From: Desulfococcus sp041737845 | Lineage (GTDB): Bacteria > Desulfobacterota > Desulfobacteria > Desulfobacterales > Desulfococcaceae | Assembly: GCF_041737845.1 (NCBI RefSeq) | Contig: NZ_JBGSQX010000080.1 | Span: 84,311-148,310 of the forward strand | Direction of reading: 5' to 3' | DNA length: 64,000 nucleotides | In this document: positions 8,159 through 15,975 of the stretch, in pieces | How positions within the stretch are numbered: the stretch's first letter is position 1 | Layout: every line of letters begins with the position of its first letter | Position numbers and translations under genes: made by a program | The notes under the pieces: model-generated | Seen by the model: only the letters and a program-made list of their open reading frames with translations | Databases searched by the model: none | What the model was told of the DNA's origin: nothing

Positions 8159-9910
8159 TTATTCCACAGCGGCTTTCCCCGGAGGGGTCACGGCCAGCAA
8201 CCCGAAAAGGTGGTGCGAGTAGAGCAGTGTTGTTTGCCGCCTCAAAAAAGCCATGAAAAGCCGCCCTTTTTCCGCCGTAAAATCCTCGGTCACCCATCGG
8301 TTGAAGATGTCTGACTGAAGCATCAGATGCGTGATCTTTGATTCCCGAAGCCTTGAGGCGATCTCCTCCGGAGAATCCGACCGGTTGACGATCTTCGCCA
8401 TGAGGCTGGGGCGCCCTTCGTCGTCGAGGAGGTAGGGACGGTCGCAATAATACCCTCTTTTCCCCATGAAAATGAATAATATCCGCGCATCCTCCGAAAG
8501 GTGACGGTTGGCGTATTGCATGACGGGATATTCCGGCCGATATCGCGTGATGTATTCGTCCCGGCTTACCTTCCCTGCCAGATAATCGAACGGATCGACA
8601 ATATTGAATTGCGTCCAGATATAATGAACGTTCAATCCTAAACAGGCGATCAGGATGGCTCCTCCGGCAATTCTGGCGATGGATCGCCGTTCCCGGCCCA
8701 ACTTTCCTTCGAACCAAACCATCCCGCTTTTCATGCCGAAAACCGACAATATCACGAGCGGCGGAATCATCGGCGACAGGTACCGAATCCGCAAGACCGT
8801 GCTGAACAGGGCAAAGAGAAAATACAGAATCGCAAAAGACAGAAGCATTTTTTTCTGCCCCGTAAGCCACCGCTCCGGATCGAATGGCCCAGGGTCCGAC
8901 CCCTCCCGGTTTCGTCGATGGGAGATCCCCACCCCCACAAATGCCAGAACCGTAAAGAGCAGGAGAAACGGGTTCAGCTTTCCGTCGAAATATTGCCCAC
9001 TCCCGTCCTGGCCCTCAAAAAAGATTCTCACCGGCAGCAAGAGCATCTGCCATTCGGTTTCCTCGTAAACAACGCTGCGGTAGGAGAAAAGCCCCTTGGC
9101 CGCTTTCGGCCGTGTAACTCCTTCCTGCGTCTTGGCAGCGGTTTTGGGAGGATTGAAGACGCTGTCATAAAGCGGGTAAACGGGATTTCCCTTCCAGTGC
9201 CAGTTCCGGATCATCCAGGGAGAGAATACCATGAGCGCGACAGCCAGGTACAGCGCCCCATAAGCAATGGCTTTCATGGACGGATGCCGGAATTTTATCC
9301 CATGGCTCGAATAGATCCATGGAACAAAGGCCGTCAGCAAGAAACAGACAATCAGGCCGTTGTATTTGGTGCCCATGGCGAGTCCGCAGCAAACGGCTGA
9401 ACCGGTCAGGAATGCGAGGCTGAAACCGGACTCCTCCCAGCGGAAGAGAAGCAGCAGGGCCGCCGTGGAGAAGAAGATCAAACCCAAATCCACATAGACG
9501 GTGATAGAAAGCTTGATGACAATGGGCGTTGACAGGAAGAAAAGCGCCCCGATCAGGGCATAATTTTTCCCGGCCCGGGGTTTCAGGTAATCGTAGATAA
9601 GCCATGCGGTAAGGAGAGCGAAGGAAAAGTGGATGAATTTGGGGGCGATGTCATTTCCCAGCCAGAGGGAAATCATGTAGAGCAGGTCGAGGTTCATGGG
9701 AAAATAGGAGAACGACATGGACGGGAACTCGACCATTTTTCCATGAAGGAGGTAAAGCTTGGGGATGTTGAGATGATGGACCAGGGCATCCCGGCTGATC
9801 GGCGGGACCAGGGAGAGCAGGACAACGGCGCTGATCAGCAGCAGCAGGAAGATCCCAAAAACAGCGGTCATGCGCCTGTCGGTGGCGCCTTCGGGGAGAC
9901 TTTGGGTCAT
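8159..9910 (-). CDS. Multi-spanning GT-C glycosyltransferase (PMT/ArnT type)
   Basis: A 583-residue inner-membrane protein with about ten hydrophobic segments. The first segment ends at about residue 35 and is followed by the luminal/periplasmic loop PPISRDALVHHL, whose Asp41 is where GT-C enzymes of the PMT/ArnT superfamily keep the catalytic acid. Such enzymes transfer sugars from polyprenyl-phosphate donors on the outer face of the membrane. It is the last gene of the minus-strand pilus locus, 8 bases after the ABC permease, so pilin or another exported protein or lipid is a reasonable acceptor; the sequence alone does not prove this. Confidence 0.75.
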   Translation of the reverse strand: MTQSLPEGATDRRMTAVFGIFLLLLISAVVLLSLVPPISRDALVHHLNIPKLYLLHGKMVEFPSMSFSYFPMNLDLLYMISLWLGNDIAPKFIHFSFALLTAWLIYDYLKPRAGKNYALIGALFFLSTPIVIKLSITVYVDLGLIFFSTAALLLLFRWEESGFSLAFLTGSAVCCGLAMGTKYNGLIVCFLLTAFVPWIYSSHGIKFRHPSMKAIAYGALYLAVALMVFSPWMIRNWHWKGNPVYPLYDSVFNPPKTAAKTQEGVTRPKAAKGLFSYRSVVYEETEWQMLLLPVRIFFEGQDGSGQYFDGKLNPFLLLFTVLAFVGVGISHRRNREGSDPGPFDPERWLTGQKKMLLSFAILYFLFALFSTVLRIRYLSPMIPPLVILSVFGMKSGMVWFEGKLGRERRSIARIAGGAILIACLGLNVHYIWTQFNIVDPFDYLAGKVSRDEYITRYRPEYPVMQYANRHLSEDARILFIFMGKRGYYCDRPYLLDDEGRPSLMAKIVNRSDSPEEIASRLRESKITHLMLQSDIFNRWVTEDFTAEKGRLFMAFLRRQTTLLYSHHLFGLLAVTPPGKAAVE

Positions 9911-9917
9911 ACGCTAT

Positions 9918-10700
9918 TCAAAGAAGTCTGCGGTGCATGAAGATCAGGTTGGCCGCCACCAGCGCCGTCGCGGTCCATCCCAGAAGAACGACAGCCCCCT
10001 GCCAGATCACCGCCTGGGAGACGACGTCATTGTATAGAGCGGCCTCCCGGAAATTGATCGCCTCGAGGTTGGGCAGCAGATAATAGAGGGTATTCAAAAC
10101 AAATTTCAGGGTCTCGGTCTTGGCATTGTCGGCGAAGATCTTGAGTTCGTTGCTCCAGTGCCCCAGGAAAGAGACCGAAACCAGAAAGAAATTGTGCAGC
10201 ATCGGAGAGGTGAAACTGGCAAAAAAAAGGCTCATGGCCGACAGCAGCATCCATTCGCCGAAAATGAAGCCCAGCGCCCAAAAATGCGTGCCGGTAAGGG
10301 AAATTCCGGCGGAAATGACGATCAGCAGCCATGCGGCGGAGAGCAGAAGAAATGCAGTCATGAGCACCAGGATCATCCCGAAATACTTTCCCAGCAGGAA
10401 GGTCGGGCGCCCGACGGGCCGGGACAGCACGAGATAAACCGTCTTGCGCTGCAGTTCATGCTTGATGATGCCGGATCCCAGATAGAGGACCGCGATCAAT
10501 CCCCAGATGCCGATGATCCAGAATCCCATATCCTGAAGGACGCGAGCCTGGCCTCCCACGGCCATCTGCCCGAAGACGAGGGAGACCAGCATCATCAGTA
10601 CGCCCGATCCTACTAGCATCAGGATCAACCGGTCCCGTGTCGCCTCCCGCCACACATTGACGGCGAGGGCTTTGACCTGGGGGATGAAAATCGTGTTCAT
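9918..10700 (-). CDS. ABC-2 type permease of the pilus locus (PilI-like)
   Basis: A 260-residue protein with six hydrophobic segments, the second half of an ABC transporter whose ATPase is encoded just upstream; ATGA overlap at 10697-10700 couples them. The open frame extends to 10994, but that part is the ATPase gene in another frame, and the ATG at 10700 starts a normal membrane-protein N-terminus (MNTIFIPQVKALAVNVWREA). Position after pilA and after a PilG-like gene matches the Myxococcus xanthus pilA-pilG-pilH-pilI order, where this transporter is needed for pilus assembly. This PilI is not the chemotaxis protein of the same name in Pseudomonas. Confidence 0.82.
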   Translation of the reverse strand: MNTIFIPQVKALAVNVWREATRDRLILMLVGSGVLMMLVSLVFGQMAVGGQARVLQDMGFWIIGIWGLIAVLYLGSGIIKHELQRKTVYLVLSRPVGRPTFLLGKYFGMILVLMTAFLLLSAAWLLIVISAGISLTGTHFWALGFIFGEWMLLSAMSLFFASFTSPMLHNFFLVSVSFLGHWSNELKIFADNAKTETLKFVLNTLYYLLPNLEAINFREAALYNDVVSQAVIWQGAVVLLGWTATALVAANLIFMHRRLL

Positions 10701-11650
10701 GCCGTTTCCTCCTTTCCGGCCGGCACAGTGCCTTCGCCGGCAAATTTGAAAAGGACCGCTTCGATCTCCTCCTGGACGGGGCGAAGGGATTCGAGGGCAA
10801 TCCGGTTTTGGGCGGAGAGCTGCAGCAGCGCCTCCTTTTTGTCGATCGGAATGGCGATCCGCCACTCGCCTTTGGGCAATCGTTCCGGATGGTTTCCATT
10901 GGTAAGCGCCTTGAGGGCTCCGGGGTTTTCGGCCCGGCAGACCGCCTCGTACCCGATGACCTGTCTCGGCATGTCGGACAAGGCGCCGATCCACCGGACA
11001 CGCCCCTGTTCAATGAGGGCGACCCGGTCGGAGAGCCTTTCCACGTCGGCCAGAATATGGGAGCTGAACAGCAAAGTCCCCCCCGAAGCCTTGTATTCCT
11101 TCAGGATGGTGCTGAGCCGGTACCGCCAGTAGGGATCGAGCCCGCTCATGGGTTCATCCAGGAGAAGGATCTCCGGTTCATGGACGAGGGCCTGGGCGAT
11201 CCCCGCCCGCTGAAGCTGCCCCTTGGAGAGCGTGTTCATCATCATGCCGGCCTTGTCGGTCAAGGCCATGAGTTCCAGCACGGCATCCACCCGCTCGCGG
11301 AGGCGGCCGCCCTTGAGGCCCGTAAATCCGGCCAGCATGCCCAGCCATTCCCGGACCCGCAGATGCGGGTAGATATACTGGGTTTCCGTCAAGAGACCCA
11401 ATTTTCTTCTGGCATCGGGTTCCACCGCCGGGACACCGTTCACGAGGACATTTCCCTTTTCGGGCGCCGTCAATCCAGCGGCAAGCTTGATGGAGGTGGT
11501 TTTCCCCGCGCCGTTGGGGCCGACCAGGCCAAGGGTCGTCCCTTTGGGAAGATCCATATCCAGGTCGTGAACGATGGTTTTCCGCCTCATCCAGAACCCC
11601 TGCCGGATGGAAAAACTGACCTTATTCCATTGAAGTGCCGGTACCGTCAT
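10697..11650 (-). CDS. ABC transporter ATPase of the pilus locus (PilH-like)
   Basis: A 317-residue ABC ATPase: Walker A GPNGAGKT at residues 44-51, signature LSKGQ at 141-145, Walker B ILLLDEP at 161-167, H-loop in FSSHIL. The last 100 residues form an extension typical of the ABC-2 export ATPases. Its start lies 29 bases inside the end of the preceding gene and its stop overlaps the permease start, so three genes are tightly coupled. By order it corresponds to M. xanthus PilH. What the transporter moves is unknown in any organism as far as I know. Confidence 0.85.
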   Translation of the reverse strand: MTVPALQWNKVSFSIRQGFWMRRKTIVHDLDMDLPKGTTLGLVGPNGAGKTTSIKLAAGLTAPEKGNVLVNGVPAVEPDARRKLGLLTETQYIYPHLRVREWLGMLAGFTGLKGGRLRERVDAVLELMALTDKAGMMMNTLSKGQLQRAGIAQALVHEPEILLLDEPMSGLDPYWRYRLSTILKEYKASGGTLLFSSHILADVERLSDRVALIEQGRVRWIGALSDMPRQVIGYEAVCRAENPGALKALTNGNHPERLPKGEWRIAIPIDKKEALLQLSAQNRIALESLRPVQEEIEAVLFKFAGEGTVPAGKEETA

Positions 11651-12341
11651 GCTGCGCCCTTACCTTTTTGATCTTTTGGATGATAAACTTTCGCTGCCGG
11701 GGGTCTTTGGTCATGTTGAGGGCCTGCTCGAGGAATCGCAGGGCCAGGTCTTTTTGGCCCTCGCGCGTCAACAATGTCGCCGATAGCTCTGCCAGATAGA
11801 CCGGCGCGCCGGGCAGCACGGCGGCCTTCTGGAGCGCTTCCGCTGCGCCCAGATCATCGCCGTCTTTCCATAAATAGTATCCCTTGAAAAACCAGAGCTG
11901 CCAATTCTCCGGGTGATGGACCAGGCCTTTGTCGATCATGTAAAAGGCATCATCGGTCGTGTCGCTCGCATCCCCAAGAATTACCGCCCCATAGGTATAG
12001 GGGTACTCCCAGCGCGGCGCCAGGTCGGTAATGATGTCAAGGAGATTCATAAGATAGGGGTACTGCTGATCCGTGAGGGCGTGCTGACCGAAATAATAGA
12101 GCGCCCGCAGCCAGAGCATATCCGCCAGAAACTCACTGTCCGCAGGCGACATGAAGCGCATTACCGTCGCATCAATGGGCAGATAGACGACATCCCCTTT
12201 TGCGTTTGCATCGCACCAGGGGCATTCAGGCAGAATGATGCGGTTGGCGTATCTCTTGTCGAGATAGTTTGCCTGTAGGACCGTGGTGGCTCCAAAAAAC
12301 AGAATTGACAAAATGAAAAAATAATACCTTTTTCGTATCAT
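11622..12341 (-). CDS. Membrane-anchored helical-repeat protein, PilG-like position
   Basis: A 239-residue protein with an N-terminal hydrophobic segment (about residues 6-23, FFILSILFFGATTVLQA), likely a signal anchor or signal peptide, and a soluble part with TPR-like helices (for example GLVHHPENWQLWFFKGYYLWKDG and YLAELSATLLTREGQKDLALRFLEQAL). A short ECPWCDA motif near residue 39 is unusual and could bind metal or form a disulfide. It precedes the ABC ATPase and overlaps it by 29 bases, the place of pilG in M. xanthus. A scaffolding role in pilus assembly is inferred from that position only. Confidence 0.75.
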   Translation of the reverse strand: MIRKRYYFFILSILFFGATTVLQANYLDKRYANRIILPECPWCDANAKGDVVYLPIDATVMRFMSPADSEFLADMLWLRALYYFGQHALTDQQYPYLMNLLDIITDLAPRWEYPYTYGAVILGDASDTTDDAFYMIDKGLVHHPENWQLWFFKGYYLWKDGDDLGAAEALQKAAVLPGAPVYLAELSATLLTREGQKDLALRFLEQALNMTKDPRQRKFIIQKIKKVRAQHDGTGTSME

Positions 12342-12388
12342 ACAGGATACTTGTCATTCATGCCGAAAAGAGCGTATTCAATCTTGTT

Positions 12389-12778
12389 CTAATTTCCTCT
12401 ACAGGCATTGGTCTGATTATTCAAGTTAAGCATATCATCGATCACCCACTCATCCAACCGTTCCTTGTAATATGCAATTGCTTTTGCATTAAAGCTTGTC
12501 TGATCGGCCGAGATGATTTCATAGCTGTAGTAGGGAGTACCCCTCATAAAAAAACCGATTTTGTTTTTATTTGTACTATATGTATCATATTCCAAAAAAT
12601 AGGCTTCCTGACATTTTGCTATCATTCCAAGGGATTCTTTCGCCTCGCTCTGCCTGGCCTTGCACATGAAATTGTAGTATTCAGGGATGGCCATCGAGGC
12701 CAACACTGAAATGATTGCGACAACGATCATGAGTTCAATCAGCGTAAATCCGCGCCGGTCTTTCAAGGTTACCGCCAT
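12389..12778 (-). CDS. Second type IV pilin
   Basis: A 129-residue prepilin: leader MAVTLKDRRG, cleavage before Phe11, then FTLIELMIVVAIISVLASMA with Glu5 of the mature protein. It shares the CKARQSEAKESLG block with PilA (Cys39) but has an extra Cys56 and a different, Tyr-rich C-terminal half ending near Cys126. The open frame reaches 12856, but the ATG at 12778 has GGAGG 7 bases upstream and a sigma-54 promoter lies between the two candidates, so the short form is right. As a diverged paralogue with its own promoter it may be a minor or alternative pilin. Confidence 0.93.
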   Translation of the reverse strand: MAVTLKDRRGFTLIELMIVVAIISVLASMAIPEYYNFMCKARQSEAKESLGMIAKCQEAYFLEYDTYSTNKNKIGFFMRGTPYYSYEIISADQTSFNAKAIAYYKERLDEWVIDDMLNLNNQTNACRGN

Positions 12779-12824
12779 GCCCTCTCCTCCAAACCCCAGA
12801 GATGTTATTGTTAACAGGAGGAAA

Positions 12825-12840
12825 AGCAATTTTAATGCCA
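12825..12840 (-). promoter_or_regulatory. Sigma-54 promoter of the second pilin
   Basis: On the minus strand: TGGCATTAAAATTGCT. The GG and GC elements have the required spacing and TGGCA-N6-TTGC matches the consensus except for two bases. Predicted transcription start is about 11 bases downstream, leaving a leader of about 36 bases before the ATG at 12778. Confidence 0.8.
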
Positions 12841-12907
12841 TTTTCAAAAAATTCATTTTTTGGTTTTTTTCCGCTTTATCTACAATAATTTTCTATCATA
12901 AACCATT

Positions 12908-14833
12908 CTAATTCATCTTTCTGCAATGCCCATCAAGCAAATTTTGACACAATGACCGCACATTTTTGTCTCCGCCGCCGGCTTTCACCCCTTTGCGTAG
13001 AAGGCCGCATCCCTCGACTTTCTCTCCAAGATAAATCAAGCTCTTGCTGTACCAGTAGATCATCTCGATATCCTGAGGCGACCGCTTCATGGCCTCATGG
13101 CCGGCCTGCCTGGCGAGTGACCACTCATGGCGTTTTGCATGACAGATTTCTTTGAGCAAAAATAAGGATGCATATGGATAGTTCAGCAGCAACCGATCCA
13201 CAAGAAGCAGTGTCCTTTCATAGTCTCGCTTCTCGAAAAACAATTCCGCCAGACATTTGAGAGCGTTCGCGTCGTTACGGGGATTGTAATGCCCTTCGTC
13301 CAAAATTTTGATCATATTCTCATACACTTGTTCCGAAAGCACGGTATCCTTTTTCACCTGAACCAAAAAAGCGTGCCAGTTCTGCTGAACAACAAAATCG
13401 TGGGGCAACGCCTCTGCCATGCCCTTAAGCATGCTGCCGCCTTCGGCAAACCTTCCGGCATTGGTCAGGGCCAAGGCGAGGCCCAACTGGTTTCTGTTTG
13501 AGTCGGGATGCTTTTTCAACTCAGCCCGATAGAGGGTAATCTCATCCTTGAAATCCATGTTCCGGATATAGGTTGAGCATCCCAGAATCACGAAAAAGGC
13601 TGAAAGGATGATCCACCGGAGGGAGGGTCGTACGGCCTGCTGATGAATGACATCGGAGAGCATCAGCACCGCCCCGAATACGAGACCGACGGAGGGAAGA
13701 TACATCCGGTGTTCGAAGATGATTTCAAGCGGCACGACAGTGGATTCAATCAGATGGCCGGCAACATACCATGCGGTCATCCATGCGAATACGGGAAACC
13801 GGCTGCGACACAACCAGGCGGAGACCACCGCTCCAATCCACGCTGAAATCGATAAGAAGGTCGTCATGGGAGAAAAAAGACCCGAAGAAACAGGATATTC
13901 ATAAAAAATACTGAAACGGTCACTCACGGGGAATAGAAACAATGAGATGTAGTGCCACAACACTCTCGATTCAGTGAGGAGCCTTTCAGTCAGTGTAAAA
14001 TCGCGCCTGGCGTAGCCTGACAGAACACGTTTTATCGGGTCAGGCCCCATGTAGAAAAAGACAAGCATGGCGGCCACAAGAATCGCCAGTGCACCCCAGT
14101 ACCATTTTAATTGATAGAACAGACCCCGCCTGAACAAAAAGAAATCTTGAACGAGAATCAGCATTGGCACAATCGCTACATGCTCTTTGGAAAGCAGCCC
14201 CAGAATCCACGCGATAATACCCAATAGCCAGCACACAGATGCCTGCATGCGATCTTGCGCCTCCCAGCGTCTGCGGCCGGCCATCCAGGCGATCATGGCC
14301 AGAAGGGCAAACAGAAATGCCAGGCTGGTCATTCTCTGAACAAGATAGGTAACGGCATTGATCTGGATGGGGTGCAGCGCCCAGATAAAGGCCGCCCCCC
14401 ATGCCAGTTGGTGACGTCTGCCGCCATATCGCGTTCTCAGCCAACCTGTATCGAGAATCTGGCAGAAAAATAGAAAAAGCAATAAAGCAGAGCATATGTG
14501 AATTCCGATATTGACCAGATGATATCCTAAGGGGTCATACCCCCCTAATAGGTAATTCAAGGCAAAGGTCAGGTAGGCGAGTTTACGGTTGTTGACAATG
14601 TGCGGACCCGACCAAGCTTGTTTGAGGGATTCCCAGGAAAGATCTTTTATTTCAATGGCGGAATTACCGACAATATTGCCGTAACCGTCGAGAAGGAAAG
14701 GGCTTTTGACGGTATTGCTGTAAACGGCGGATACGGCAATGATAAGGCCGAGCGCAAGGATGACATGAAAACATATGGGAATGGCTTTTAAATCATTAAT
14801 CCGCTGAAAATGTATATTGTTTTCACTGGTCAT
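12908..14833 (-). CDS. TMTC-like GT-C membrane glycosyltransferase with TPR tail
   Basis: A 641-residue protein. Residues 1 to about 415 contain around ten membrane segments; the remainder forms TPR-like repeats. This layout matches the bacterial relatives of TMTC O-mannosyltransferases. In that family the first loop normally carries an Asp-Asp pair before an I-x-x-N element; here it reads FLLDGYGNIVGN, with Asp49 kept and Gly50 in place of the second Asp. The gene lies between two pilin genes and is probably read through from pilA past a strong hairpin. Pilin glycosylation is a reasonable guess; the altered DD motif leaves activity uncertain. Confidence 0.78.
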   Translation of the reverse strand: MTSENNIHFQRINDLKAIPICFHVILALGLIIAVSAVYSNTVKSPFLLDGYGNIVGNSAIEIKDLSWESLKQAWSGPHIVNNRKLAYLTFALNYLLGGYDPLGYHLVNIGIHICSALLLFLFFCQILDTGWLRTRYGGRRHQLAWGAAFIWALHPIQINAVTYLVQRMTSLAFLFALLAMIAWMAGRRRWEAQDRMQASVCWLLGIIAWILGLLSKEHVAIVPMLILVQDFFLFRRGLFYQLKWYWGALAILVAAMLVFFYMGPDPIKRVLSGYARRDFTLTERLLTESRVLWHYISLFLFPVSDRFSIFYEYPVSSGLFSPMTTFLSISAWIGAVVSAWLCRSRFPVFAWMTAWYVAGHLIESTVVPLEIIFEHRMYLPSVGLVFGAVLMLSDVIHQQAVRPSLRWIILSAFFVILGCSTYIRNMDFKDEITLYRAELKKHPDSNRNQLGLALALTNAGRFAEGGSMLKGMAEALPHDFVVQQNWHAFLVQVKKDTVLSEQVYENMIKILDEGHYNPRNDANALKCLAELFFEKRDYERTLLLVDRLLLNYPYASLFLLKEICHAKRHEWSLARQAGHEAMKRSPQDIEMIYWYSKSLIYLGEKVEGCGLLRKGVKAGGGDKNVRSLCQNLLDGHCRKMN

Positions 14834-14867
14834 AAGGCTTCAAAAGGTGCGGAAGAACCGGATAACG

Positions 14868-14906
14868 TAAAAATCCTCCCGCTCCTGATGGTCAAGGAGC
14901 GGGAGG
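14868..14906 (-). terminator. Rho-independent terminator after pilA
   Basis: A perfect 12-bp stem, CCTCCCGCTCCT (14875-14886) with AGGAGCGGGAGG (14895-14906), loop of 8 bases, followed on the minus strand by ATTTTTAC. It should end most pilA transcripts and leave limited read-through into the glycosyltransferase gene. Confidence 0.92.
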
Positions 14907-14948
14907 TTGCATATCGTTCAGGCGCTTAATTCGTCGTTAAGCTTAGGC

Positions 14949-15347
14949 TTAATTCTGGCAAGCATTTGTTGTATTGGTAAGCGTAAGGGTTTCCGTGATG
15001 GTCCACTGGTCATCGCCGTCGGCCGTCTTGATGCCGCCGTTTATCGAGTCTGCAGTCGCCGTGTACTGATTACCGTTGGGAAGAAGAGAATAAGTATATC
15101 GTGCATTTCCTTTTGTCGCGAACCCGATGGCGCCGGTTGTGCTGGCATAGGCATCAAATTCTGAGAAATAGGCTTCCTGAGCTTTCGCAATGGTGCCAAG
15201 GGACTGCTTCGCCTCGCTCTGTTTGGCTTTGCACTGGTAATTGAGGAAATTCGGGATGGCGATGGCGGCCAGGATACCGATGATGGCAACAACGATCATC
15301 AACTCAATCAGCGTGAAACCTTCGTTCTTTCTCAATTTAGCGAGCAT
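14949..15347 (-). CDS. pilA: Major type IV pilin PilA
   Basis: A 132-residue prepilin, the subunit of the pilus fibre. Leader MLAKLRKNEG is cut before Phe11 by the prepilin peptidase; the mature helix FTLIELMIVVAIIGILAAIA has Glu at position 5. Cys39 and Cys130 could form the C-terminal disulfide loop. It has a strong ribosome site (AAGGAG before the ATG), its own terminator and a sigma-54 promoter, the signs of a heavily expressed gene. The next gene upstream on the same strand is pilR. The mature protein is about 122 residues, longer than the truncated Geobacter PilA-N form. Confidence 0.96.
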   Translation of the reverse strand: MLAKLRKNEGFTLIELMIVVAIIGILAAIAIPNFLNYQCKAKQSEAKQSLGTIAKAQEAYFSEFDAYASTTGAIGFATKGNARYTYSLLPNGNQYTATADSINGGIKTADGDDQWTITETLTLTNTTNACQN

Positions 15348-15488
15348 GTTTTATCTCCTTTTTGATTTTTTGTTTTGTATTCCCGATTCACTGAAAAATG
15401 ATGTCACCCGTTTTTTGACTTCAACTCCCGCAGACCTTTTGCTCACACCCCCTTTTTTTTGTTTGGCGTTATTTTTTCTTAGCTATAT

Positions 15489-15504
15489 AGCAAAAGGAAT
15501 GCCA
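15489..15504 (-). promoter_or_regulatory. Sigma-54 promoter of pilA
   Basis: On the minus strand: TGGCATTCCTTTTGCT, with correct GG/GC spacing and the same TGGCATT-N4-TTGCT pattern as the second pilin promoter. The predicted start is near 15478, giving a leader of about 130 bases. PilR, encoded nearby, is the obvious activator. Confidence 0.85.
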
Positions 15505-15824
15505 CTTTGAAAAGAAGAAAATGAATATTGTTATAAGCTTTTATAAATTCAGCAGATATCGACGGAGGCGGGCTTAATAACTATAGGAATTTGGCTTTGG
15601 ATTATCTATCTGAAATTTCATTTTTTTGTTTTGGATGGACAAAATTTGTCGAAGGATTCGGATCATCAAGAATTTGACGCGCCCTGTCAGGATTCAAGCG
15701 GTTCTATAATGGCACACGGAGAAATCCCTGCCCGAACCCCCCGCCATATCCGGAAGGAAAACCACACCGTTCAGCGGCTGTCAGGTGATAAGAGTTGAAT
15801 GCTCGGAAGGGCAAACAGCCCGGC

Positions 15825-15852
15825 GAAAAACAAAACCGCCTTCCAGGGCGGC
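15825..15852 (-). terminator. Terminator downstream of pilR
   Basis: On the minus strand CCGCC-CTGGAA-GGCGG is followed by TTTTGTTTTT. It lies about 120 bases past the pilR stop and should close the transcription unit before the pilA promoter. A second hairpin without a T-run, AGCCCGGA (15892-15899) with TCCGGGCT (15908-15915), lies between. Confidence 0.75.
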
Positions 15853-15949
15853 GGCGGTCACACCAGTGAGCTTCAGCCCGCCGGCGCTTTCAGCCCGGAG
15901 ATTCATTTCCGGGCTCAGTCGGGATTTCCAAAATGGCCTCGGGGGCGCC

Positions 15950-15975
15950 TCCTTCAGCCTTCGGTCTTCAGCCTA
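15950..15975 (-). repeat. GGCTGAAG-type short repeat at the pilR stop
   Basis: On the minus strand the pilR stop TAG runs into GGCTGAAGACCGAAGGCTGAAG, two tandem GGCTGAAG units. Related units occur after two other genes in the window (24341-24360 and 28455-28516). Confidence 0.55.

Noticed and set aside
12779..12856. Longer start of the second pilin
   Set aside because: The sigma-54 promoter lies inside this segment and the ribosome site belongs to the ATG at 12778.
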